A stretch of DNA of 16,155 bases from Eubacterium sp. UBA4343 (lineage in GTDB: Bacteria; Bacillota; Clostridia; Lachnospirales; Lachnospiraceae): positions 27,262 to 43,416 of the forward strand of contig DGTF01000005.1 of assembly GCA_002394235.1 (NCBI GenBank), in the 5' to 3' direction. A program made the position numbers and the translations under genes. Below the pieces are notes generated by a model. The model had not been told where the DNA came from. It was given only the letters and a program-made list of their open reading frames with translations, and did no database searches. How positions within the stretch are numbered: position 1 is the first letter of the stretch; each line of letters begins with the position of its first letter. Shown piece after piece: positions 1 through 9,532 of the stretch.

Positions 1-73
1 GAATGCGAAGTATTCGTGTGCGGCGAGCGTCGCGATAGCGAGATAAAACTCGCACAGCGTGTTTTATCTCGTT
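1..73 (+). repeat. Structured intergenic repeat, copy 1 (left edge)
   Basis: This stretch matches 11296-11368 in the same orientation at 72 of 73 bases; the only difference is at base 54 (A here, G in the other copy). It contains small inverted repeats: CGAAT/ATTCG-type arms near its start, a TCGCGA core, and a perfect 10-bp stem GAGATAAAAC (40-49) with GTTTTATCTC (61-70) around an 11-base loop. Similarity stops right after base 73. The element may extend left beyond the window. It lies just before the AraC-type regulator gene. Confidence 0.85.
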
Positions 74-120
74 GCAAAAGAGAAAATCGAAAATACATTC
101 GAGGTTTCAGGGGAAGAGTC

Positions 121-1302
121 ATGGACAAGCTTGTGTTTATATTATCAAAATGTTTTCAGCTTACCGGTGTGAGTATCTCTTTGTATAAGAAGGGAGAAAT
201 GATCTTCAGTGCCGGTACAGAAGATTTTTACCCGATTCGGGATACGAAGGAATTCAGGCAGAGGCTGATTCAGACGGCGCAAAGTCAACAGGTACCCCTA
301 ATCGGGCGGGATGTGCATAAGGTAATGTTCGCATGTGCTGGCGGCGGGGATTCCTTCTGCTTTTTGGGGCCTGTTTCGACAGAGCATTTAAACCGTATAG
401 AGGTGCATCGTTTCTATTTTGATATGGGAATGCGCAAGGGCATGGAGAAGCAGATTCCGTTTCTTCCTCTTCCACGATTGCTGGCGTGTGTTGAGATCAT
501 AGCGGCTGAACTAACCGGTCATACATATACGGACGAGGAGATTCTTGACGCGAATGCAATCCGGGATGATTCGGAGTTGACCGCAGAAAAAAAGAAGAGG
601 CTGGAGCGGCAGGATGTGATGGAGGAAGCTGCGCATCATACTTACATGGAGGAGCGAAAACTTTTGGATTGTGTGCGGGAGGGGCGCGTCGAGGAAGCCC
701 TCGGCATGAACGCCCGGATGGATGCAGAGATCGGGATGATGTCAAAAAATGAAACGGAGCAGTGCCGGAAGCTGGCTACGGTGGCGATTGCTCTATCAGT
801 CCGAGCAGCGATTGATGGAGGACTCTCGCCGGCAGAAGCCTATCAAATGAGTGATGATTTTCTTCAGAAGCTGGATGCATGCAACGATGTTTCCACACTG
901 ATCGCTATGCGCAATCGGGCCGTTCGTGAGATTACGACAAAGGTACATGATCGTCTTATGAAAAGAAAAAGGTCCAGTTATGTTGAACGATGTTGTGACT
1001 ATGTGAATAAAAATTATAGAAATAAGATTTATCTGACAAAGATTGCGTCGGAGCTTGGAATCAGTCCGTCATACCTTTCCCGCCTGTTCGCAAGGGAAAT
1101 GGGAGTGACACTTCAGGATTATATCGTTCGAATACGCATAGAACATGCGGCAAATCTTCTGAGATTTTCCAATGAAAGTATTTCTACGATCAGTGACTAT
1201 GTAAATTTTCCTTCACAGAGTTATTTTGGAAAAATGTTTCTGAGATACAAGAATATGACACCGCGGGAGTATCGTGAAGTTTATAAGCCAAAGGAGTTCT
1301 GA
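121..1302 (+). CDS. AraC-family transcriptional regulator
   Basis: This 393-residue protein has a C-terminal AraC/XylS DNA-binding domain at about residues 287-393. It contains two helix-turn-helix units; the first includes KIASELGISPSYLSRLF, and the signature-like end includes SQSYFGKMF and MTPREYR. The first ~285 residues lack a motif I can name; they resemble the long sensor regions of Clostridia AraC proteins and contain a helical, charged stretch (HHTYMEERKLLDCV). I chose the ATG at 121 because AGGGGAAG lies just upstream. The reading frame stays open back to a GTG at 16, but that part lies inside the intergenic repeat and is probably not translated. By position it most likely controls the glycoside genes downstream, probably as an activator responding to a sugar or glycoside. 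The effector is unknown. Confidence 0.9.
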   Translation: MDKLVFILSKCFQLTGVSISLYKKGEMIFSAGTEDFYPIRDTKEFRQRLIQTAQSQQVPLIGRDVHKVMFACAGGGDSFCFLGPVSTEHLNRIEVHRFYFDMGMRKGMEKQIPFLPLPRLLACVEIIAAELTGHTYTDEEILDANAIRDDSELTAEKKKRLERQDVMEEAAHHTYMEERKLLDCVREGRVEEALGMNARMDAEIGMMSKNETEQCRKLATVAIALSVRAAIDGGLSPAEAYQMSDDFLQKLDACNDVSTLIAMRNRAVREITTKVHDRLMKRKRSSYVERCCDYVNKNYRNKIYLTKIASELGISPSYLSRLFAREMGVTLQDYIVRIRIEHAANLLRFSNESISTISDYVNFPSQSYFGKMFLRYKNMTPREYREVYKPKEF

Positions 1303-1402
1303 AATAGATTACGCCTTTGTAGAATTGGAAAGTTTCTGCGTGAATTTTCAGGAATCTTTTATCGTTCAAGTTAAGTATAGAAAAGACAAAATAATATAAA
1401 CG

Positions 1403-1465
1403 CCTGCTGTGGGTATCGGATACACTATAGATGTTAAAACTCTGAGCCTGCGGCAGGTTTTTTTT
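1403..1465 (+). terminator. Probable intrinsic terminator (or attenuator) before the ROK kinase gene
   Basis: The arms CCTGCTG (1403-1409) and CGGCAGG (1451-1457) pair with one G-U pair and are followed by eight T residues (1458-1465). The loop is long (about 41 bases) and holds a small inner GTATC/GATAC inverted repeat. It lies 100 bp after the AraC stop and about 45 bp before the kinase start. It could end the regulator transcript or act as a conditional terminator in the leader of the glycoside operon. Confidence 0.55.
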
Positions 1466-1511
1466 ATTTCGGGAGTATCGCGGGCAGCTCCGTTAGAAGA
1501 AGGTGGGAGAG

Positions 1512-2495
1512 ATGAAAAAATATCTGGTCATTGATATTGGCGGTACTTATACAAAATATGCGGTCATGGATGAGTCGTGCAGATTTTATTCAAAGGACAA
1601 GATCGAAACGGTAAAATCAGATCTGGAGAGCTTTATTGAAATGCTGGTCTGGATTTATGAATCAACGGAAGAAGTAAGCGGGATTGCAATAAGTTCCGCT
1701 GGAATGATCGACAGCGAGACAGGTTTTATGTATAACGGAGGGTCTCTCTTTATTATCAAGAATATCAACCTGGTAGAGATTCTGGAGCATCGATGTCACG
1801 TGCCGGTAACGGTGGAGAATGATGCGAGATGTGCAGGGCTTGCAGAAGTATGGAAGGGTGCACTTTCGGAATGCAGAAATTCTATTGCACTGATTATCGG
1901 GACAGCAATTGGCGGTGCGGTCGTCGTAGATCGTAAGGTTCTGAAGGGCAAGAACTGCATGGCGGGAGAATTCAGTTATATTTTGACAAACGGGAAGGAA
2001 GCGGACGATAGGGATCAAATATTCGCGGTGAACGGTGGTATGCCGGCGCTGATTCATCTGGCATCTGACCGACTTGGTATTTCTGAAACAGAGCTCACCG
2101 GAGAGATGATTTTTTCCAGAGCTAACTGCGGGGAACAGGAGGCGCTTGCGTGCATCCGTCAGTATGCGCGGACGCTGGCTGTCCAGATCAATAATCTTCA
2201 GTTTATCTTTGATCCGGAAAAAATAGCGATCGGAGGTGGCGTAAGTGAACAGCCATTGTTGCTGCAGCTGATCCGGGAAGAGCTACGGTCGTTATCGAAG
2301 GTGTATCCGTATCCGGTTCCAGTTGCTGAGATTACGAACTGCCAGTTTTTCAATGATTCGAACCTGATCGGCGCGCTCTATGTACACTTGAGAGCACAGG
2401 AGGAGGAAATCCGTCCGGAACGGGTGCGGGAACTGCTTGATCTGGTAAAAAATCGACGGGAGGGAGAATATCTCCGGGCACTTCTGCTCGGCTGA
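1512..2495 (+). CDS. ROK-family sugar kinase, probably beta-glucoside kinase-like
   Basis: This 327-residue protein has the ROK/ASKHA layout. The phosphate-1 loop DIGGTYTKYA is at about residues 8-17, the catalytic-base region ENDARCAGLAE has Asp104, and the adenosine/phosphate-2 loop IGTAIGG is at about 129-135. The Cys-rich zinc motif of many ROK glucokinases and repressors is missing; instead there is AGEFSYI (about 151-157), as in the BglK-type beta-glucoside kinases. No DNA-binding domain precedes the kinase fold, so it is an enzyme rather than a NagC/XylR-type repressor. I prefer the ATG at 1512 over the GTG at 1503, because AAGGTGGGAG lies just before it. Sitting with a 6-phospho-beta-glucosidase, it would phosphorylate the glucose unit of beta-glucosides with ATP in the cytoplasm. 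Glucokinase or another hexokinase activity remains possible. Confidence 0.82.
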   Translation: MKKYLVIDIGGTYTKYAVMDESCRFYSKDKIETVKSDLESFIEMLVWIYESTEEVSGIAISSAGMIDSETGFMYNGGSLFIIKNINLVEILEHRCHVPVTVENDARCAGLAEVWKGALSECRNSIALIIGTAIGGAVVVDRKVLKGKNCMAGEFSYILTNGKEADDRDQIFAVNGGMPALIHLASDRLGISETELTGEMIFSRANCGEQEALACIRQYARTLAVQINNLQFIFDPEKIAIGGGVSEQPLLLQLIREELRSLSKVYPYPVPVAEITNCQFFNDSNLIGALYVHLRAQEEEIRPERVRELLDLVKNRREGEYLRALLLG

Positions 2496-2610
2496 GGCCG
2501 GATAGCAGTCAGTGATTGCGTGGAATGATGTGAAAAAAGTTTGTTTTCTAATGGAAGATCAGTCTGCAGAAAAAGGAAAGAAGAATAATTTTTAACTCAG
2601 GAGGAAATGA

Positions 2611-5148
2611 ATGGGAAATAATGGGACAAACTGGGTCTGGACTCCGGACTGGCAGGCAGAGGACAACAGGAGAGCGGAGATCGTTTATTTTCGCAGGAAA
2701 ATGGATCTGGAGGCCAGAAAGGTTCCGGCTTCTTTGCGGATACGGATTTCTGCTGATTCACACTATAAATTGTATGTGAATGGTATCTTTGTGCAGGATG
2801 GACCGCAGAAAGCGATGGATCTGAAGGAGTGGTTTGTGGACGAGGCGGAGCTGGCGCCTTATCTGAAGGTGGGTCAAAACATATTGGCAGTTGAGGTGCT
2901 CCGTTATCCGGAGCCGAATCTCTCCTTTGGCGTTCCTGTGAGCAATGACAGTCTGCTGCGTTCTCCGATTCCTCACTTATATTTGGAGCAGATCGGAGCA
3001 TGTGAAGGAAAAGGATGTGCGGAAGAGAATAACGTGGGAGCGGGTGCCGGAGGGTGGAGATGTCTGATAAACCGGGGAATCAGAGTTGTGGATGAAGAAT
3101 CTATGCCTGCGCCGATTCATGCGCAGGAGATAGTAGCGGCGACAGCAGATGTCGCAGGCTGGAAGCAGGCCGGATACGATGACAGTGCGTGGCCGGGAGT
3201 GCTTGTAAGGGGCGGCATGGAAATCCCCAAGAGCGACGCGCCCGGAAATCTGGTAAAAAGGACGGTTCCGTATTTAAAATACAAGGAGACACGCTTTGCC
3301 GGGATCAAGGAGGTGCGTGAGATTTCCGGAGACGCTTCGAAGGAGACGAAAGCTGCTGTTCGGGATGCCTGGGAAGAGATGCTGGCGGGAAGGGGCGCCG
3401 TGCATATACCAGCGCACAGCAGGGCAGTCGTCGAGGTCAGCGCCGAGACGGAACAGTGTGGATTTTTGAATTACTGTTTTTCCGGAGGAAAGGGAGCGGT
3501 AATAACGACGCTGTGTTCGGAGTGTTACGCGTATCCGCCGGAGGATGCGGTATCGGCGGACGGGATTCCTGCGAATCCCAGAAAAGGAGACCGGACGGAT
3601 TCCGTGAATGGGAGACTTTACGGACATACTTCGGTCTATGGTATAGCCGGGTATGGGACACTTGAAAAACCGGAGACCTACGAACTGTTCTGGTACCGTA
3701 CCTTCCGGTTTATACAGCTGAAGATCGAGACCGGAGAAGAGGGGCTGGATTTTCTGGATTTCTCGTATCGGGAGACCGGATATCCCCTGGAGGTTCAGAT
3801 CTCAGTTGCCTCATCGGATCCCTCGCTTGTGCCAATCTGGGAGATCAGTCTGCGGACATTGGAACGTTGTATGCGTGACACCTATATGGATTGCCCTTTT
3901 TACGAGCAGCTGCAGTATGCGATGGACAGCCGCGAGGAAATTTTATACACCTATGCGGTTTCCGCGGATGACCGGCTTGCCCGTCAGGCAATTGAGGCGT
4001 TTAGGCGTTCCCAGAGGCCGGACGGCATGATCAACGCTTCCGCACCGGCGCAGAAGAGCAATGTGATCCCGGGATTTTCCATCTATTATCTGTTGATGGT
4101 ATATGATCACATGATGTATTTCGGAGACCGCACGTTGGTCCGGGAGAACTGGAATGCGATTGATCAGCTTCTTGGCTGCTTTGAGCGGAATCTTGCGTCG
4201 AATGGTATGGTGGGAAAGATGGGCGGCTCACTGATGGATTCGAGATACTGGTCCTTTGTAGACTGGACAAAGGAATGGAATGCGACGATGGGAGTGCCTT
4301 CTGCGACGTATAAGGGAAGCGGGCAGCTTACCATAGAGAGTCTCCTTTACGCATACGGATTGCAGAAAGCGGCGGAGATGTCAGATTTTGTGGGAAGGAG
4401 GGAAATAGGAACGGAATACCGCGGCCGTGCGGAAGCAGTGCTTCAGTCGATACGGAAGCATGCGATGGGGTCTTATTCGGAGGCGGTCTGTGCTGACGGA
4501 AAGGGTGCACAGGAAGCAGCTGCCGGCTTTGATGGAAAGCCCGAACAGGAGAGGACTTCTTCGGATGGCGGGTGGGGGAAGAATGCAGAGATCTGTCTGG
4601 TTCAGGACGGGCCTGGTATTGAGGATTATTCGGTTCATACACAGGTATTTGCGGTGCTTACCGGACTTGTCACCCCTGAGGAGGGGCGGAAAATGCTGGA
4701 ACTGACGGTCGGAAATCCGAAATTGCCGCAGGCATCTGTATCTTATATGTTCTATTTGTTCCGAGCGCTGGAAATCACCGGCTGGTATGAGAAGACAGAG
4801 GATCTATGGGACCTCTGGAGAAAGATGGTGCGGGAGCATATGAGCACCTGTGTGGAGAACGGAACAGACGGAAGATCCGACTGCCACGGATGGGCTTCGC
4901 TGATTCTCTATGAGCTGCCTGCAGTGGTGCTCGGTGTCCGTCCTGCCACACCCGGCTTCGAAAGTATCCGTATCGCGCCGATGGCGGGATATCTGAAATC
5001 GGCGTCCGGAGACGTGGTTACGCCGCGAGGGACGGTTCATGTTGCATGGAAGAAGAACACTGACGGTACATTGGACATCAAGGCTGAAGTGCCGGAAGGG
5101 ATCAAAGACATGGAAGCTCAGGTATATTCAAATCACCGGGCAATATAG
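2611..5148 (+). CDS. Alpha-L-rhamnosidase, GH78 family, cytoplasmic
   Basis: This 845-residue protein would release terminal alpha-L-rhamnose from glycosides. Beta-sandwich modules fill the N-terminal part (ISADSHYKLYVNG near residues 47-60 is typical). The (alpha/alpha)6 catalytic domain begins near residue 400 with DCPFYEQLQYAMD. Its Asp427, Glu432 and Asp439 have the spacing of the catalytic-site acids of GH78 enzymes. The C-terminal part contains CHGWASLILYELP, then a final beta-sandwich with the usual LGVRPATPGFESIRIAP. There is no signal peptide or membrane segment, so the substrate must be imported first. AGGAGG sits 7 bp before the ATG. It follows the kinase gene after about 115 bp with no obvious terminator, so it is probably co-transcribed. 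Likely substrates are rhamnoglucosides such as rutinosides; linkage preference cannot be read from sequence. Confidence 0.93.
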   Translation: MGNNGTNWVWTPDWQAEDNRRAEIVYFRRKMDLEARKVPASLRIRISADSHYKLYVNGIFVQDGPQKAMDLKEWFVDEAELAPYLKVGQNILAVEVLRYPEPNLSFGVPVSNDSLLRSPIPHLYLEQIGACEGKGCAEENNVGAGAGGWRCLINRGIRVVDEESMPAPIHAQEIVAATADVAGWKQAGYDDSAWPGVLVRGGMEIPKSDAPGNLVKRTVPYLKYKETRFAGIKEVREISGDASKETKAAVRDAWEEMLAGRGAVHIPAHSRAVVEVSAETEQCGFLNYCFSGGKGAVITTLCSECYAYPPEDAVSADGIPANPRKGDRTDSVNGRLYGHTSVYGIAGYGTLEKPETYELFWYRTFRFIQLKIETGEEGLDFLDFSYRETGYPLEVQISVASSDPSLVPIWEISLRTLERCMRDTYMDCPFYEQLQYAMDSREEILYTYAVSADDRLARQAIEAFRRSQRPDGMINASAPAQKSNVIPGFSIYYLLMVYDHMMYFGDRTLVRENWNAIDQLLGCFERNLASNGMVGKMGGSLMDSRYWSFVDWTKEWNATMGVPSATYKGSGQLTIESLLYAYGLQKAAEMSDFVGRREIGTEYRGRAEAVLQSIRKHAMGSYSEAVCADGKGAQEAAAGFDGKPEQERTSSDGGWGKNAEICLVQDGPGIEDYSVHTQVFAVLTGLVTPEEGRKMLELTVGNPKLPQASVSYMFYLFRALEITGWYEKTEDLWDLWRKMVREHMSTCVENGTDGRSDCHGWASLILYELPAVVLGVRPATPGFESIRIAPMAGYLKSASGDVVTPRGTVHVAWKKNTDGTLDIKAEVPEGIKDMEAQVYSNHRAI

Positions 5149-5362
5149 GAACAGGAAAGGCAAAATAACGTCATAAGACGCACTAAAAGAGTGATAAGAT
5201 GCAAATGTAAAAGGCTGCGGGAATGCGAATATATGCGGCAGCTGCGAAAGGTGCGAATCAAGGTGGCAATTGGTTTGTTATATTTACGGTCCAGCTTGCG
5301 GGGTATGGGCATTTAACGGGAACGATGCAGGCAGATAGCATACGAAAAAGGAGAAATACACC

Positions 5363-6481
5363 ATGTCAGATAGAGATGATCATCTGGGGCTTAGAAAAGA
5401 GGATGTTGAAAATAGTAAGAGTGAAGAAGGACTCGGGACTGCGGGGCTGCTTCGTTTAATGAGTGATGATCCGGCGGTTGGAGATGTGCTGGCTCTTTCC
5501 AAAGACGGTGAGGTTATCGATCAGCGGCTGTCTATCATGTCAATGCCAGAGGATTCGGAAGAAGAGATCCGGTATTGGGAGCATTATGAAAAAGGACTTC
5601 ATAAGGAGGTACATGAGGAAGGGTTCGAAAAGTGGTCCTCGTTTGTTCCGCTGTCTGCAGTTTCTGACAAGGATCGGAGATATCCGTTGATTTTTTGTCT
5701 GCACGGCGCCCACAATCCGATACAGATGACCGAGAGCTATGGCATCATTCAGGTAGCGGCAAGAGAAGAATGCATCGTGATTGCACCGGAGAACGAAAAC
5801 TGGGAATCTATTCGCAGACTTCTGGAGATCGCAAAAAACATCTTTCCGGTTGACTGGAGCCGTGTCTACCTGATGGGATATAGCTTTGGCGGTTTTTCTG
5901 CTTCCAGACTCGGGCTTGCACATCCCGAGATTTTTGCGGGAATCGGTATGGGAGGCATGCTTTTTGCTAACGATGTTGCCGCACATGACCTTGACGGTCA
6001 GTGGTATGAGGCCTATCATCTGACAGATGACATGGTAGAGAAAGCCAGGAATCTTGGCATCGCGATTTCACTTGTCATGGGTGAGCATGAAATGCTCGGA
6101 CTTCTTCCGATCCGTCGTGAACCGGGCGGGGAAGCAAAGGACGGTGTGATTCCGTTAAAGCCGGAAGATAAAATGATTTCCTATAACAATCTGCGTCGTG
6201 CAGCCGGATGTGACGCAGCAGCTTTCCCGCTGCCGGGGGAACAGAAAAACGACATTGAGCGGATGACAGGGATCCGGTTCGAGGCAGAAGAGGAGAAAGT
6301 CTACAACGATCGGCGCTATCTGTTCGGGTACAATCAGAGGCCGGACGGGCAGTGTATGTTCGAGACGGTCGCCATCGCAGGAATGGTGCATTGGCCGTCT
6401 TCTATGTTTGGAGAGATTCTCTGGGAACATCTGTCGAAATTTTCCAGAGATCCGAGAACCGGAAGACTGGTACAGCGGTAA
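5363..6481 (+). CDS. Alpha/beta-hydrolase, esterase-like
   Basis: This 372-residue protein has an alpha/beta-hydrolase fold. An oxyanion-type LHGAHNP is at about 113-119, the nucleophile elbow GYSFGG has Ser174, and a late MVHWPS has His343 as the likely catalytic His. The acid residue is uncertain (MGEHEM is one candidate region). The first ~90 residues are acidic and show no known domain. There is no signal peptide, so it acts in the cytoplasm. AAGGAG precedes the ATG. The overall pattern is closest to PHB-depolymerase/feruloyl-esterase-like serine hydrolases, but I cannot name a subfamily. Between a rhamnosidase and a 6-phospho-beta-glucosidase, its likely job is to remove acyl groups (acetyl, malonyl or hydroxycinnamoyl) from decorated plant glycosides. 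That role is inferred from context; peptidase or lactonase activity is not excluded. Confidence 0.75.
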   Translation: MSDRDDHLGLRKEDVENSKSEEGLGTAGLLRLMSDDPAVGDVLALSKDGEVIDQRLSIMSMPEDSEEEIRYWEHYEKGLHKEVHEEGFEKWSSFVPLSAVSDKDRRYPLIFCLHGAHNPIQMTESYGIIQVAAREECIVIAPENENWESIRRLLEIAKNIFPVDWSRVYLMGYSFGGFSASRLGLAHPEIFAGIGMGGMLFANDVAAHDLDGQWYEAYHLTDDMVEKARNLGIAISLVMGEHEMLGLLPIRREPGGEAKDGVIPLKPEDKMISYNNLRRAAGCDAAAFPLPGEQKNDIERMTGIRFEAEEEKVYNDRRYLFGYNQRPDGQCMFETVAIAGMVHWPSSMFGEILWEHLSKFSRDPRTGRLVQR

Positions 6482-6612
6482 GGGTAGAGGAGATGAAAAT
6501 GGATCAGCTGCATATTAATGTTTTACATGATGCTTGAGCGTCAGAACTCTGAGAAATCCTGGCCTTGTCCGTTGTGTGTAAGCGGCTATGGGGTTAAGAG
6601 CAGATAATATAA

Positions 6613-8037
<1,425 letters not shown>

Positions 8038-8058
8038 GAAGTCCTCTTTGTTATTCAA

Positions 8059-8075
8059 TGTACTAGCTAGGTACA
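8059..8075. promoter_or_regulatory. Palindrome, possible operator of the beta-glucosidase unit
   Basis: TGTAC and GTACA arms flank the 7-base core TAGCTAG. The AGGTAC half-site recurs right after it (8069-8074 and 8078-8083). It lies in the 122-bp gap before the second GH1 gene, where a new promoter is expected because composition changes here. A weak -10-like CATAAT lies at 8125-8130, but no good -35 is visible. The operator role is a guess from symmetry and position. Confidence 0.3.
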
Positions 8076-8159
8076 ACAGGTACTGGAGGTTTACCGCTTA
8101 CTTACGGACAGTGACCGTTTATTGCATAATATGTTTATAAAGATAGTGGGAGGTAAAAA

Positions 8160-9506
8160 ATGTATTATCAGTTCCCAGAGAATTTTACGTGGGGTGTTGC
8201 GACAGCAGCGGCGCAGATTGAAGGTGGCGCGAATGAAGATGGTCGTGGTTTGTCTATATGGGATGTTTTCTCAAGAATACCGGGTTCTATAAAACATGGT
8301 GGAGTTCCTGAGGTGGCCTGTGATTCCTATCATAGATATGAGCGTGATGTTGAAATGCTTAAGGAGCTTGGGGTTAACTCTTATCGTTTTTCTTTTTCAT
8401 GGTCTCGTATCATGCCAGATGGTACAGGAAAAGTTAATGAGGCTGGAATTGCCTATTATAAAAATCTGATTGCATTACTTCGTGAAAATGGAATAAAACC
8501 TAATGCTACAATGTATCATTGGGATCTGCCATATCAGCTACAATTAAAAGGCGGCTTTGGTAATCGAGAAATCGTAAAGTGGTTCACAGAATATGCCAGG
8601 GTTTTACTTGATAACTTTGGAGAGGATGTTGATTTCTGGGTTACTTTTAATGAGCCAATTGCTACCTATGTAGGTTACTCACAGGGATTTTTTGCGCCTG
8701 GACTTCATGATGAGAAGTATGCACGTCAGGCACTGCATAATCTGCTTATTTGCCATGGAGAAGTTGTAAAACTTTTCAGAACATATGGATTTATGAATTC
8801 AAAAATCGGAATCGTTGTGGATGTGTGGAAACATTATCCGGCTAATCCTGGAAAAGAAGAGGACGAGAAGCTTGTAATCGAAAATAATGAGATCAAAGGC
8901 TTTGGTATGTTTCTTAATCCACTGTTTTTAGGTGGATATTCAGAGGCCCTTATGGAATATTTTGAAAAGAATGGACTGACACCGGATATCCAGGATGGAG
9001 ATTTTGAAACGATCAATCAGCCATTAGATTTCTATGGATTAAACTTCTATAACGGATTGTATGATGATGCTGTGAAATTAAAGGAGCAGGAAGAAGCGAA
9101 AAAGCAGGGTGGCGGTAATTATCAGGACAGACCGGAAAGCCATCCAGAAGCGGTTTGTGATGTACTTCACATGTTGGTTGATAAATACAAGATCAATATT
9201 CCAATTTATATCACAGAAAATGGTTTTCCTTATGATAATGCAGATGGAAAAGAAGCGAACATGAACGATGATCTTAGAATTGATTATGTGAAACAGGTAC
9301 TTAAATGGGCTCACAAAGCAATTGAGGAAGGAGTTGATTTAAGAGGATACTATCTCTGGTCTCTGATGGACAACTTCGAGTGGTCAGCAGGCTACTGTGC
9401 ACGCTATGGAGTCTACTATACAGATTACGAGACTCTTGAATGCAGCCCCAAGAAGAGTGCGAAGTGGTATTCTGCAGTAACAAGAGATAACGGATTCGAA
9501 GAATAA
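8160..9506 (+). CDS. Beta-glucosidase, GH1 family, for unphosphorylated substrates
   Basis: This 448-residue enzyme has the standard length and motifs of bacterial GH1 beta-glucosidases. The acid/base is Glu165 in TFNEP and the nucleophile is Glu353 in ITENGFP. At the site that recognises the glucose 6-position it has NFEW (Glu407, Trp408) and no Ser-Lys-Tyr phosphate set. It is therefore a non-phospho beta-glucosidase, unlike the GH1 protein encoded just upstream. No signal peptide is present. GGGAGG precedes the ATG. The gene and the two after it are visibly more A+T-rich than the upstream operon and form their own short operon. It could act on beta-glucosides of plant phenolics or on cello-/gentio-oligosaccharides; beta-galactosidase or beta-fucosidase side activity is common in this group. 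Confidence 0.93.
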   Translation: MYYQFPENFTWGVATAAAQIEGGANEDGRGLSIWDVFSRIPGSIKHGGVPEVACDSYHRYERDVEMLKELGVNSYRFSFSWSRIMPDGTGKVNEAGIAYYKNLIALLRENGIKPNATMYHWDLPYQLQLKGGFGNREIVKWFTEYARVLLDNFGEDVDFWVTFNEPIATYVGYSQGFFAPGLHDEKYARQALHNLLICHGEVVKLFRTYGFMNSKIGIVVDVWKHYPANPGKEEDEKLVIENNEIKGFGMFLNPLFLGGYSEALMEYFEKNGLTPDIQDGDFETINQPLDFYGLNFYNGLYDDAVKLKEQEEAKKQGGGNYQDRPESHPEAVCDVLHMLVDKYKINIPIYITENGFPYDNADGKEANMNDDLRIDYVKQVLKWAHKAIEEGVDLRGYYLWSLMDNFEWSAGYCARYGVYYTDYETLECSPKKSAKWYSAVTRDNGFEE

Positions 9507-9532
9507 TTTTACGACCAAGAAGGATGATCACT

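Noticed and set aside
1512..2495. ROK protein considered as a NagC/XylR-type repressor
   Set aside because: It starts directly with the ATP-binding DIGGT motif, with no N-terminal helix-turn-helix domain.
5223..5459. 78-codon + strand frame overlapping the start of the alpha/beta-hydrolase gene
   Set aside because: It overlaps the well-supported hydrolase gene in another frame, has no clear ribosome site and no recognisable domain.
6493..6537. A 14-codon frame (MKMDQLHINVLHDA) right after the hydrolase gene, with GAGGAG touching its ATG
   Set aside because: Too short to judge, ribosome-site spacing is too tight, and I do not recognise it. It could be a leader peptide or a remnant of a lost gene, but this is not supportable.
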